Positions 27,901 to 38,935 are shown, counted from the first letter of the stretch. The stretch: 64,000 bases of DNA from Cymodocea nodosa (GCA_036874045.1 CM072335.1:27783501-27847500); one strand, 5' to 3'. Notes: generated by a model from the sequence alone, not told the origin. Translations and numbers: made by a program.

Positions 27901-30900
27901 ATCATGTATGATAAGGTTCCAAAAATTTCCTATATGAAACCCTTTGACTATAAATGTTTTATTCTTCACACTAAAAATAAAATGGTTAAATTTCAAGTCA
28001 AAACAAATAAAGGAATTTTTGTAGATTACTCAAATAGAAGTAAAGCCTATAGAGTTTATAATAAGACTTCTAAAATCATAGAAGAAACCCTACATGTGAG
28101 TTTTAATGAAAATTCTTTTAAGGAGTTATAATCTAAAGAAAAACACTTATCAACAAATGATAATAATGATATCATTAATCTCCCAAAACATTTAGAGAAT
28201 AATAAAGAAATAAAAGATCCATCTGAGAAAATCAGAAATATAAACTTGAATGATCAAACTGATGATCAAGGTGATGTACTTTCAGATGTTGATGAAAATA
28301 ATAAGAAAAATCATAGAAATTAGCATTATTTTTCATCACATCTCATCACTCAAGTCATTGGTGATATTACTGAAGGAGTTAAAATCAGAGCTTTAATAAA
28401 TTTGAATACTTTGTATATGTTTATTTCTATGGTGGAACCAAAGAACATAGAAGTCTTGTCTAACGAATATTAGATATTGATAATACAAGATGAACTAAAT
28501 CAATTCATCAGAAATGATGTTTGAGATTTAATCTTTCCACTAGAAGATCAGTCTATAATTGGTGCAAAATAGATCTTCAGAAACAAAACTAATAAGGCTG
28601 GTTAGATTATTAGAAATAAAACTAGATTAGTTGCATAAAGATATGTTGATATTAAATCAGATCATTTAGTCAACTCACTAAGGTACGATTCTGAAATACT
28701 CACCTTTAAACTCACCGAAACTAGGAAGTGAAGAGAAAGAGGAAAAAAGAACTCTGAAGACAATGATTTACGTGATTCAACAACAATTTACGTCCACGGA
28801 GAGTTGAAGATTCTACTATGAGCTTCGGCACAATCAACCACACAGTTTTACAATATCATAAAGGTTTATATACTATCCAACTTAGAGTTAATAAACATTT
28901 AATTACACTTGAGCCATTACAGTAAAGAAAAATTACTTCGAAGAAAGAACTCCCAAATTTCGAAGTCTTATCTTCCTATCTTTCCGAAATCTGCAACACT
29001 TCGAATAGTTACAGATTTAACTATCCGAAGAAGATTCTTCTTTCTTCATTTATTGTAACGAGCGGTACTGTAGCAGGCTAACTGTCTGAAGAGATCCGGT
29101 CTTTCGAATAGTTATAGACTTAACTGTCCGAAAACCCACTTACATCTCTCTCAGTCCATTCAGAAGATTCTACCATTAACTTTCCAAAAACAGCATGCCT
29201 TTCGGATAATTACGAACTTAACTATCCGAAAACTCACTTAAGTGTCTCTTCAGTCACTTCAGAAGGTTGTAGCTGTAACCTTCCGAAAAACTCATGATTT
29301 TCAGATGGTTACTGCCTAACTATCTGAAGATCCACTTAAGTCACTGTCTTTCAAATACTTGGCTTCTTAATTATCCAAACATCTACTTAAGTGTCTGACT
29401 TTCGGATACTTAGCTTCATAACTGTCTGAATGTCCACTTAAGAGTCTTTTAAGTCATTTCGGATGGTTACAACCAGTAACCATCCGAAATCTCCTAACTT
29501 TCGGATAGTTAGTTCAAAGCCTTCCGACTGAAAACATTATTTCGAATACTTTGATCTGGTAACCTTTCGAAATCATAAATCTGCTGAAGACTTATTGCTA
29601 ACAAGCTTCCAACTGAACCTGAACGTCTTGTGGCATACTCCACACTTGTACTACTTACCCTAACAGGATATACACAAGAAGAAGGTTTTGATTATAATGA
29701 AACTTTTACTCATATGGTTAAACTAAAAAGTATTAGAATATTATTAATTTATGCTTGTTTTATGAATTTTAAATTATATCAAATGGATGTAAAGAATGTA
29801 TTTTTAAATGATATAATTAATAAAGAAATTTATATAAAAAAACCACCTAGATTTGAAAATGATAAATATTCTGACTATGTGTTTAAATTGAAAAAAAATT
29901 TATATGATTTAAAGAAAGCACCTAAATCATAGTATGAAATGTTATTTACTTTTCTTATAGAACAAAGATATATCACAAAAAAAATAGATCATACTCTCTT
30001 TATCAAGAAGGATAACGAATGTCAGATTGTTGTTCAAATATATGTAAATGATATTATCTTTGGAGCAACTTTTGACAAACAAATAAAAAGATTTTCTAAA
30101 GAAATGACTAACCAGTTTGAAATGAGTATGATAGGAAAACTTTTATATTTTCTAAGACTTCAAATTAAACAAATATAAAAGATTAAATTTAAATATTCAT
30201 GACATAGGAGAATATTAAAATTAGATTAAAATGACACATGATGAATTCATTAAGTTAAACACGTTGAGTTACTATTCTATTCTATTTTATGTGTTTAGTT
30301 AGTATTAACACGTCTTGTTATTTCACTTAATAAAAAATTTTAGACAAAAAAATTTATTGTGCAGGAAATTTAAAAGACTTAGGATCGATGATTCAAAAAA
30401 ATTCGAGAGGAAAATATAGACCAAAACATGTGTATTTTAACATTTGAATTTTAAAGTAAAATAGAAGATGTGAATAATAGAGATTGATCATAGATGAACA
30501 TGGAAGATATACATGTAATGGAAATTAATTATATAATATATAGAATTCTCGTTGATCAAAATGAGTCATGCACACCTTAAAGAAATATACTTACAGGAAC
30601 ATATCTCTTAGGAGAAAAACTCTCAAAAGAAAGAAAATTCAACAACTTCAGTAAAGAGCAACATTTTAGATATCTATCACTGAAGATTTGTAGAAAAAGA
30701 AAAGGAAAATCTTAAATAGGAAGAAATATTTTTAATTCCGTAATTTAGTTTTCTCTATTTGTAAATATGAAATTAATTAAATGAAACATTGTATTGTTAT
30801 ATCATTGTATCTAAAATTTCTAAGGAAAGTTAAATTGTAAATTGTAATTGAAACATTGAATATAAAAATATTGAATAAAACATTATTTTAAATAATTTTA

Positions 30901-33900
30901 ATTTTGAAGTTTTGATTATATTTGAAATTATTGAAAAACACAATTTATCCTCCCTTTTGTGTAGCATTTTGATCCTCCACAATGTTCAACCTTATTCATA
31001 ATTATATTTCTACAATAAGATGGAACAACTTCACAATTTTTGCTATCACATAAAATTAAACTTCTCCAATTTAAGTTCTTTAACCAAACCTAGATGCCCA
31101 TAAACATTCTAGTTACTAAATTCAACAATTAAATCTACAACTTAGCATAGTTTTAAAGTTCTTTTGTCTTTTTCTAAGCAGCTGTAAAAGCAATGCAATA
31201 TAAACAACAAAAATGGAGGCCTACACAAACCATAGGCAAACTAAAGAAAAGCCAAAATAGAAGACTCAGAAAAAGAGATTTCCAGAAGTGAAATCCCAAA
31301 CAAACACAAAGGCAGAAGAAGGTAGATGAGAAACCAAACAAAATCAAAGGGACAGCAACAGCCAAGAGTGAGTCATGTCATCCCCTAGCACCCCCATCAA
31401 CCTGCCATCTTCTTTTACATTCGATCATAAACTTAACAACTTTTGATTTGAGATCATTCTTGTCATAAGAAGAAACATGGAATATTCTATTGTTTCTTTT
31501 CAACCATCTTTGCCACCAAATAGCATGAAGTACCACCAGCAACATTTTCCTCCTGACATCATCTAGCCCATGTTTTGCCACCCACACCTCCAAAATTGAG
31601 AGATATTCACCTCCTGGTCTACTTCAAGCCCAATTAATGCCACCCACTATTTGGCAGATTCATATCCAAAGAATAGGTGCCACCAATTTTCTACCTATGA
31701 ATGACAAACATAGCAACACTAGCAAGGTGAAAATCCCTCCTCTATAGACCCAACCCAGTGAGAACTCCAATCATGAGCAATATGCCATGGAAAGAATTGC
31801 ATTTTGATTGGGATATTTCCAAGCAAGTAATAGGCCCGCCACTTTGGCAAGTAAGTCAAAAATGTGGTAATGGGGACTTCACAGTGAAGTTTCCATCCTC
31901 ACTCCACCACCACCCCACCTTTGAATCAAAACCTATAGAACAAGACAGGAACCATACCAATGATGAAAAGAGACAAGCTAGTCAGATTAATATTTTTCAA
32001 ATATCGAGATTCCACCTAAGACAAAAATTTCATATTATCCCCACCTTAGAACACTCAAAATAGAGAAAGAAGCTATCATGACCAATGCATGTCAATCCAA
32101 TACAGTAGTCAATCCAATCATATGTCACTTTGTTCCAAAACCCATGCATGTCATGAACTATTCCAAGTAGCTCCAAGACACTGTCATAAGTCATTCTACA
32201 CATCAACTATCCATACAAAGGCAGGTTACTTACACCATTTGGCCTTGATACATTCCTGTGCCACCAGAAATCCATCAAAAATCTACCATCAACAAAGGAT
32301 GATTGAGTATCCCTAATTAGGCTTTACATGAGCAGATTTAACCTTTCTGCAAGGCATTTCTCACTACCTTCTATACACCATTAAGAATAATTGGTTGAAA
32401 ATTTCCAATCTCAATGGCTAATGATTTTTTTTGGAATATAGTGATGAACATTTTGTTGGCACAGCCAATGCCACCACCATTACTATGGAAGTCCTTCAAG
32501 ATATACAGTAGATCAAGTTTTAAAACTCCATTATTTTTATAATGCATACATAGAGTTCCCATGTCTTTTGATACATAGGGATCCTTCTACTACATCAAGC
32601 TAACAACAAGAAAACCATACTTAATCGATGATTACACATGGCAAGATGCTTATATGAGTGTGATTAGCTACAACTATGCTGATCAAACAATCTCATAGTA
32701 CAAGGATAATATCACAAGACACAAAAAGGAGAGTCATCAGAAAATCCCTAATAGAAGGGTTTGAAAAGTCTAGATCCTCATCCAAAGAGCTGAATGGAAT
32801 CCACTCCAAAACCAAAGCTATCACTTGGTCTCCAAAAACAACAAAAGGTAAGGCTAAACTCTTAACGATCCTTCTATTATACTCCAACCAGCCAGCCCAC
32901 CTAATAGCATGATGTTGAATAGGCTAGATGTATCATCTGTAACCAAATCATCTCCTATCAGAAGACCAAGTCACTCAAAGGTCTGACAAGTTAAGAGTCT
33001 AGATGGAGCCTAATTGCCCACCTATAAAAGAGAAGTCTACTAGGTCCACATCAAAGGGAAGGTCCAAAATAAGTGTAGAATATCTTCTAAATGAGCTTGT
33101 TAACAAGAGTGTCTACTTGCAAGTAAGAAAGCACAATGTTGAAATCCCTCATTCAATACACCCCTTTGTAAGACTGGCCACACAAAAAATTGACACTTCA
33201 TTGAGAAACAATTGTTCCAGATCTACAGCCTACAAGCCAACCGAAATCCCCCATAGCATAAGCTAGGGTAGACTGGTAGAGTGACCTTACCAAGAAAAAT
33301 CCACCAAAGTTCCATAACCAAGGTCAAGAGGCTATGGTAAAAGGAGAAACAAACGATCCGACACTTCCAATTTTCAAGAAATGCAAGTCACAAATGCAAG
33401 GAATTTCCCCATCGAGAGCCATACAAAATTGAACATCTCATACCACTTGACTCTCAGTCTTCACACAACAACTAATCTAGAGGAAGGCGTCGCAAATAGT
33501 TGAAAAAGAGAGAGAAGGTACAAAGAATTTATCGATTATTTGCAGGTACGAACTACGACCTGAATCACCAAAAAAAGAAAGAAAAAAGGCTGAAGTATTT
33601 AACCGCAAACTTAGAGAGAGAAGGAAAGCTTACAGCTCCCACAAATAATTGGATGCTTCGTGATTTCCTCCGATAAATATTGTTGGAATTGGAGCAACCT
33701 CTATCCCAGAGTAGTATTTCCAGAATGAGTTCATTTTCCTGTATTTTGGTTTGACATTTAAGCTCTCCAGGTCCTTTTCATTTCTTACAGCCTGTAGAGG
33801 ATGAAGTTCAAGAATTTCGAACCAGAAATTTCATTACAGAATGTAAAAGAAACTAAAATGATCGCGTAAATCTAACGGATAACAAAACAATTCCGACAAC

Positions 33901-34376
33901 CAAGCACCATCGCCAATTCCGGTCCGTTGGATGTGACTATTTATTACGAAATTCAAGCGACGCGATTAAAAACACAAAATTCCAATCCACAGAAAAGAAA
34001 AGAAAAGAAAAAAAAAAAAACGAGAAAGAAAAAATGGAAAACCTTGAAAACACTACCACTCATAACAACAAGCACGATGAGATCAGTTGACTAGTAGTAC
34101 TACTTGCAAACAGGGGTGGACAGAATTCCTCAGTGCGGCGTACCTGGAAGTCACCACAGCAAAGAAGTAGATCGATCTTGACATTCTCCCTCCTCTCCAG
34201 ATGACGGAGGGTTGCGTAGACATCGTCGAGCTCCCCGTGCATGCATCCCTCCACGGCGATCTGCTCCCGCACACACGGAAACAACACAGGTCGTCAGCAA
34301 AAAAGAAAAAAGGTGGAAGAGCGCATGAGGAGGATCCACCAGAAAGGAGGACTGGTTGGTTCGTGCTAACCCTCAT
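12961..34376 (-). CDS. DBR1: RNA lariat debranching enzyme
   Basis: Ten minus-strand exons join into one 1236-bp frame of 411 aa (Arabidopsis DBR1 is of similar length). Exons, 5' to 3': 34371-34376, 34144-34260, 33634-33791, 21952-22073, 21635-21828, 19552-19734, 19357-19475, 19150-19250, 18921-19040, 12961-13076. Every junction is GT-AG and every phase closes. The enzyme hydrolyses the 2'-5' bond of excised intron lariats in the nucleus. All metallophosphoesterase motifs are visible: [14 protein letters not shown] (Cys in place of the usual first Asp, as in DBR1), [32 protein letters not shown] and [10 protein letters not shown] lariat-recognition stretch [10 protein letters not shown] is present, and the tail is acidic ([17 protein letters not shown]). 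Intron 3 is 11,560 bp and intron 9 is 5,844 bp; both are full of transposons. The intron 8 donor (GTCATT) is weak and exon 8's end is the least certain boundary. Confidence 0.92.
13077..16039. other. DBR1 intron 9, 3' part without recognisable element
   Basis: Intronic AT-rich sequence downstream (in DBR1 sense) of the transposon-bearing part. Open frames are short and unconserved, and I see no domain or clear repeat structure. Confidence 0.5.
16040..16208 (-). mobile_element. Short Copia-type LTR remnant with primer-binding site
   Basis: CTTTGATACCA at 16041-16051 is the reverse complement of a TGGTATCAAAG initiator-Met tRNA primer-binding site. It abuts TGTGAAAACAC at 16052. The block ends at 16208 with ATTCTAACA, so on the minus strand it reads TGTTAGAAT...TTTTCACA, a typical TG...CA LTR of about 157 bp. 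No internal region or partner LTR is visible. It lies in DBR1 intron 9. Confidence 0.5.
16371..17500. mobile_element. Candidate DNA transposon bounded by imperfect inverted repeats
   Basis: The left end (16371-16390) and the reverse complement of the right end (17481-17500) match at 17 of the first 20 positions, both opening with GTTTGTG. Subterminal copies of ATTTGTGTAC/ATTTGTACAC words lie inside the left end. The interior is AT-rich plus a purine-rich GAGATGGGA-like tract near 17230-17330 and has no transposase frame, suggesting a non-autonomous element. No target-site duplication is obvious, so this stays tentative. Confidence 0.4.
17930..18540 (+). mobile_element. L1-type LINE 3' end fragment (zf-RVT region)
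   Basis: The frame through about 18034-18170 reads [13 protein letters not shown] followed by LFFWCPFSH, the C..C...H...C reverse-transcriptase-associated zinc finger at the end of plant L1 ORF2, then a stop and further decayed coding sequence. An A-rich stretch near 18529-18540 follows, as expected for a LINE 3' end. The fragment is 5'-truncated, sits in DBR1 intron 9 and is antisense to DBR1. Confidence 0.6.
20500..20700 (+). mobile_element. Possible Gypsy-type LTR remnant
   Basis: An AATAAAAGGGG box near 20539 is followed about 85 bp later by TGACTCAAGCATCAAAAGGG and GAGGTTGACCCCACC. This resembles the conserved TGACTTGAGCGTCGGAG...CCCC stretch of plant Gypsy LTRs (TATA box plus R region). 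LTR ends and internal coding sequence are not visible. It lies in DBR1 intron 5. Confidence 0.35.
20985..21450 (+). mobile_element. RTE-type LINE reverse transcriptase relic
   Basis: The translation shows [19 protein letters not shown] (the GPDGIPIEVWK motif of RTE reverse transcriptase) and, after an internal deletion, [55 protein letters not shown]. These match the C-terminal landmarks of plant RTE elements. Stops interrupt the frame (for example within the RLRWFGH-equivalent). It is a dead, internally deleted copy in DBR1 intron 5. Confidence 0.7.
22990..23785. repeat. Block of dispersed GTTRARTTA-type words beside the Copia LTR
   Basis: Roughly a dozen variants of CGTTGAGTTA, CGTTAAATTA and CATTAAGTTA recur at irregular intervals. 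The same words occur at the start of the adjacent Copia 3' LTR (30250-30285). The block may be a 5' extension of the LTR, an older LTR of the same family, or simple degenerate repeat DNA. Confidence 0.5.
23786..30981 (+). mobile_element. Decayed Copia (Ty1-type) LTR retrotransposon in DBR1 intron 3
   Basis: Two related terminal blocks flank it: 5' LTR about 23786-24521 and 3' LTR about 30232-30981. Both open TGACACATGA and end ATCCTC.ACA, with many substitutions between them. A TGGTATCAAAG primer-binding site follows the 5' LTR at about 24525. The interior, in order, shows gag starting [15 protein letters not shown] (24668) with early stops, and a zinc knuckle at 25511 reading [14 protein letters not shown], whose second Cys is Tyr. 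Next come a 143-aa coiled-coil segment (25654-26085), a protease remnant [11 protein letters not shown] (lost DSG), a pre-integrase segment (27000-27400), an integrase core fragment (27473 onward), and reverse transcriptase (29670-30178) with YVNDI for YVDDI. RNase H is not recognisable. No intact frame remains. A solo LTR splits the reverse transcriptase. The element is antisense to DBR1. Confidence 0.85.
28644..29665 (+). mobile_element. Solo LTR, copy A, nested in the Copia reverse transcriptase
   Basis: A 1022-bp block starts TGTTGAT and ends CCTAACA. It is flanked by AGATA (28639-28643) and GGATA (29666-29670), a 5-bp target duplication with one mismatch. Removing it restores the Copia order RLVA(Q)-GYTQEEG. 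It is colinear with the block at 51054-52001 over its whole length (for example TTACGTCCACGGAGAGTTGAA and CTTGTGGCATACTCCACAC). The interior is a series of palindromic TTTCGGATAGTTA...TAACTATCCGAAA units. No gag or pol belongs to it, so it is a solo LTR (or an LTR-like non-autonomous element). Confidence 0.8.
31380..33300 (-). mobile_element. L1-type LINE relic in DBR1 intron 3
   Basis: On the minus strand the pieces appear in L1 ORF2 order. An endonuclease-like scrap [12 protein letters not shown] lies near 33000-33050. A reverse transcriptase start is at 32371-32562 ([28 protein letters not shown]). A zinc-finger-region entry DGNFTVKS lies near 31880. The C-terminal [12 protein letters not shown] segment is at 31378-31593. 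Many stops and deletions remove most of the ORF. It has the same orientation as DBR1. Confidence 0.6.
34371..34376 (-). other. DBR1: Six-base first coding exon (Met-Arg) of DBR1
   Basis: ATGAGG is followed directly by a GTTAGC donor. The next exon starts after a CAG acceptor at 34261-34263 with ATC GCC GTG GAG. Splicing the 110-bp intron gives MRIAVEG, the conserved DBR1 N-terminus. Reading straight through from this ATG (MRVSTNQP...) gives no homology, so the exon is supported by the protein family, not by ORF length. Confidence 0.85.
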
Positions 34377-34484
34377 GTTTGCGTCGACGAGATCGGGAAG
34401 AGGAGGAAGAGCGGGAGAGGACCTGAGATCGTCGGTGGTTCGCGAACCAGAAGACGTAGGCCTCCGGCCTGTAGTTGAAGGTTT

Positions 34485-34538
34485 TGGGCTACCAACTGGG
34501 CCAGCGATTGGGCTTCCAAATAGGCTAGTTTTTGGGCT
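34485..34538 (-). promoter_or_regulatory. Cluster of four TGGGCY (site II-type) motifs upstream of DBR1
   Basis: TGGGCT at 34485, TGGGCC at 34497, TGGGCT at 34509 and TGGGCT at 34533 lie 109-162 bp upstream of the DBR1 ATG. TGGGCY site II elements are known TCP-associated promoter motifs of plant housekeeping and growth genes. Four within 54 bp in this position is consistent with a constitutive, proliferation-linked promoter. Motif-based inference. Confidence 0.45.
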
Positions 34539-37500
34539 TCGTTCTCTTCATGCCCCAATACAATACGTGGATCTATTCATTTCGGACCACCATTTTATTG
34601 AAAGAATAAGAATTAAATTTTTAAAATTTCTGTAACTGGAGATGGTAAAACTTGAACCTACAAAAGCTCAAGCTCTATAAATAATTTATTGATTAATCAT
34701 ATATACATATTACTTTTAACATAATATTTTAAGCTTCTATCTCCCAAACCTCAATCCTCTAATCACACCACCCGTAAGAGATGATACATGCAAACTTAAG
34801 TCATATATATTTAGGTCCATAAATAAGACATGTTTGCATTCCCTATTTAGAAAAATACAACTATATATTGATACTTACAAAAGAATTTAGTTGTAAGTGT
34901 CTATTCAACCAACTTTAAATTATAACTATTCAATGTTATAAAGTTATGTATCCTTATATTATTAGATAAATAAATGTCTATAATCAAATTTGCTGTAAGT
35001 GCCTATAGCTTTCCTGAACTCTTCCCTATTTAATTAATGCGGGTAAACTCATTATATAGTTTACACTTCTCTTTACTTGTTAATTTGTTTCTTTATTTAC
35101 ACTATACTGCTAAATTTAAAAAATAAAAAAGGTAAACCTATATAGATCTATATCATCATTGAAGATGGTGGTGGGTGCATATATGGAAGGACTCATGCAA
35201 GCCCCCCACAAATTTCATTAAAACTCTGTATAATTATTAGGCATAATATTGCTTTATATACACGCGATATTAAAAAGTGGGTCTAACTGGTCCAAGGCGG
35301 CCACTTTAGAAATTTGTGTGGGTGGAGAACCACCTCACTACAAAGAAAACCCTACAAGTTAGAGCGAATCTTAGTTAGATTTTGGACTAAGTAGATCCTG
35401 CTAGCCACTTTGTTAGCATATGTAGCTCTTGCTTATGATGACCCAGCATGCACGCTCAACGTTTGGGTAGATGATCATCTGTGAAGATTGAGATCTAATC
35501 AAGATATATGATGTGACGGTCGGAATGCACTCGGCCGGATTGAAGAGCCATCTCTAATTAATCAAATTCTCTTGGGTCTCCATTTTAACGAGCATGCAAC
35601 TTCTTTATTTCATTTCCAAATGCAACTTACAGAATTCAAGAAAAATAAATCGAAAGAAAGTTAACGACCGAAATTAAAGAACCAGAAAATTTTTCTTTTT
35701 TCGCAAGTCAATGAATTAGGAAAATTTGAAAGAGAAGAGACAATAATACGTTTGTTAATGATTATTTTAATTCGACGTACCAGAATATATATTTGGTGTT
35801 TCCAAAGTTGTAGAACTTAGTTTTTTTTTTTTTTTTTTTTTTTAATTACATCTTTTTTAAGCTGACATATATACGAAGAATAATGAAGTTGCCATATAAA
35901 CGTACAACGCGCGCGTTTAGGCATGCATGATTAATGGAAAAGAAAATGCACGCATGTATGTTCATACGTTAGTTAAAATGATTATTATCGAATCAAAAAA
36001 ATGTCCTTTGAAGACTTCATCCATCGTTCGTAATTGAATGGATGATGAACAATTACGCCATCCTACGTACTGCCGGGGAACATACGATTAAGAGCGAAAG
36101 CAAACAATATACATGTGCGAACGAGTCTACGAGCTCAGAAGTCCTCTCAATTTTTCCTTACTTTCAGACCTTAATAAAGGTGAGAAAATTCAAGAGAAAG
36201 ACTTTTTTACAATCAAAAAGTAAGAAAATTACTTTTTTTTTAAAAAAAGTTAACTTTCAAAAAATTAAAATTCGATTATCACAAAAGTACCGATGACAGA
36301 GCCAGCCGAAGCGGTCCAAGAGGGGGGCGATATATGATAAACCAGTTCAAAAGAAAATGAAGGTCGGCACGCATGCATCACACGCCTAACGCGCGGGTGG
36401 TGGTTGTTTTTTTTAAATAAAGTAGAATAAAGAAAGACGTCACAGAATTTTAAGGTACGAAAACGAAAATTGGAAGTCGGCCAAATGAGTTATTTTGCAT
36501 GGTCAATGATCATCTATTCTGCTATAAATGATTAAATCTTAAATTTAAATTCAGATAAAAGCATTACCATTATCATCACGGTTGTAATAAGTTGTGTGGC
36601 TCCCACTAGGAAGGTTGTTACGTCAAATAGAATTAAACCTTTCTCTGGTTTCTTAGCATTAATTGATTCTAATCTCTTGGTAAATCCTTCAGCCTCTTAA
36701 GATCACCAAGCATACTAAACTCGTTTTTCCTTATCTTTTCTACAATTAGCGTAATTCACACTCTATTTCTAATATAATAATTTTTTAAAATTACCCCTTA
36801 GTATATTATCACTCTTCTACTTAAACATTTGCATCTTTATAATACTAATTTTTTCTATAAATTATGTTTTAGGTCCAACATTTTTAACTGTAAAATACAG
36901 CCAACCAAATACTACATGCTTGCTTTTTAATTTTAAAGATATATCCTCTTATTAGATAATACTTCAAAAACATCTCTCCATTTTATTCACTCTACTTTAA
37001 TCCTTTGAATAATATCCTTTATAATTTCACTATTTTGATTGTTATAAATTTTAAATATTTAAAAATTTTCTTTTATGAATCTGATGACTACTTAATCACA
37101 TGTTTTTATCATTATTCCTATTTTTGCTAAATCGGAGCCCCCAACGACACAGGATTCTCAGTACCGCCCGCTTCCACCGTGCACCGCCGGCTCATCCCCG
37201 TCGTCCGTCGCTTGCCGGACCACCGACCGCCACAGAACAGTTAGTTAGACCAGATTCGTAATAATAAATTAGTTTTGGCCGAATTAAATTCTCGAACGCA
37301 GCAGCCCTAACTGTGAGCTGGCCGGTCAAAGTGAGGGTGAAGCACATGGGCGTGTGCCAATTTGAGGACGACAGGTTGACGGATTCCCCGGCAATGCCAA
37401 CTGAACTGGGGCGGTCAGGTCAAACAAACGACGATGTTCTCTCGAATTAGTCTTCTAAAAGCCCGCCGGCGCGTGGTAGTGCTTGCGGTTTTCAGGTGAA

Positions 37501-38679
37501 AAGGTGATCGTGCGTTCCACATTCTCCCCTAGCGGTGAAAGCAGCCTCTCGCAGAGGTCGGTAGACGTCCTTCTCTCTCTCTCTCTCTCCCTCTCGCCCG
37601 AGCTAGTGGAGCCGGAGCTCCCATCGGTGAGATCCAACGCCACCCGACTGACTTTGCCTAACCCGGAGACTCCGATCCGGCAAAAGCTCTCCCTCTCCCG
37701 CTATCGACGACTATTCAAAATGAGCCGCAACAGGAATCCTTCGTTAATATAAGCAGGACTCTTGACTGTATTTTTCGAAATTTAAGCAGATTTGATATTT
37801 GTATTTGTAAATCCTGTTGTAGAATAGTCACGAAGGTGTTCGTTTTAAGGTACGTTTGATAAAAGTCTTTTCTTGAACAACACATTGTTTTAGCAGTGGA
37901 ATTGTAGTTGTAAATTAAAAGAGAAGTAAGTAGTATTTGATAAGAAGAACAACTCTCTTCTTTCCTATATTTACCCTTGAAATGAAGGTTTTAAAGGGGT
38001 ATAAATTAATATGTTTTTCGTATATATAATAAGCAATTAGTACTGGTAATTAATCTATACATATTTGTTAGTAATTTTATAATTAATATTAATACATAAT
38101 AATGGTTTTAAGCAATGTATATATATATTAATACGTGGATTATAATAATCTTATTGAGTGAAATATAATTATATTTTCAATGACAAATAGAGGCAAAATC
38201 AGCATAAAAAGAGCTAGATGAATCTGATGAAAATCTACATTTACATCAAATGAGAGTTGGTCGATCAATATCGTATTTTACCTCAACATATAAAGATAAC
38301 TTTGGATCGATAATGATGAATAATCTGTTAGATTATTCACCACCGACGAGCTGGAGTCTAGCGAGTTACGACGTACTGAGTGGCGGAACATCGACAACAT
38401 TGTGCAGACAAAGGCAGAGACGAGCGTCGATGGAAGGACAGAGCACAGAGTGAGAGCGTCGGTGGGATTTGGGGCTCCAATGGCGGGATCTTTAATCGTG
38501 TATCAATCCCCTTTGATCACCTCTAAGATGGTGTACCTGTTAATCTCTACGTCCATCATTGCTTACTGGAATGTAAAATCCAAAAGAAAAATTCTGCTAG
38601 TACTACATCAAGTTTGAGGAATTTTTAACTATTAGCTATTTGTGCTGGTCTTTTTACATGCACTGGCTATAGATTATTT

Positions 38680-38935
38680 ACCATAATGATTAATGTAATA
38701 ATATATTAATTAAGTAACGTAAGTAATTAATTTTTTTATTAATTATAATTTCATTAATTACTTTAATTTATTATTTAATTTTATTAAAAATCAATTCTAT
38801 TTAATTTTATCATGTATTCAAATACCTAAATTTTAATTTCTATCAAATTTTTAAATATATAAAAATATCTAAATTTTAAATTTTTTCTATTAAATTTTAC
38901 GAAATCCAAATTCTGAAAAAATGTAGCCAATATAC
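38680..38935 (-). repeat. AT-rich repeat, inverted relative of 16450-16690
   Basis: The reverse complement of this block shares ordered words with 16450-16690, including GTATTTG.(A/T)ACA, GATAAAATT, AATTAATGAAAT, AAAGTAATTA and AATTAATTACTTAC. The two appear to be opposite-orientation members of one AT-rich, probably non-autonomous repeat family. The alignment is by eye, and low sequence complexity makes it less secure. Confidence 0.4.

Noticed and set aside
23781..30986. Target-site duplication for the first Copia element
   Set aside because: Flanks GTGTA and ATGTT do not match, so the LTR borders at 23786 and 30981 are approximate.
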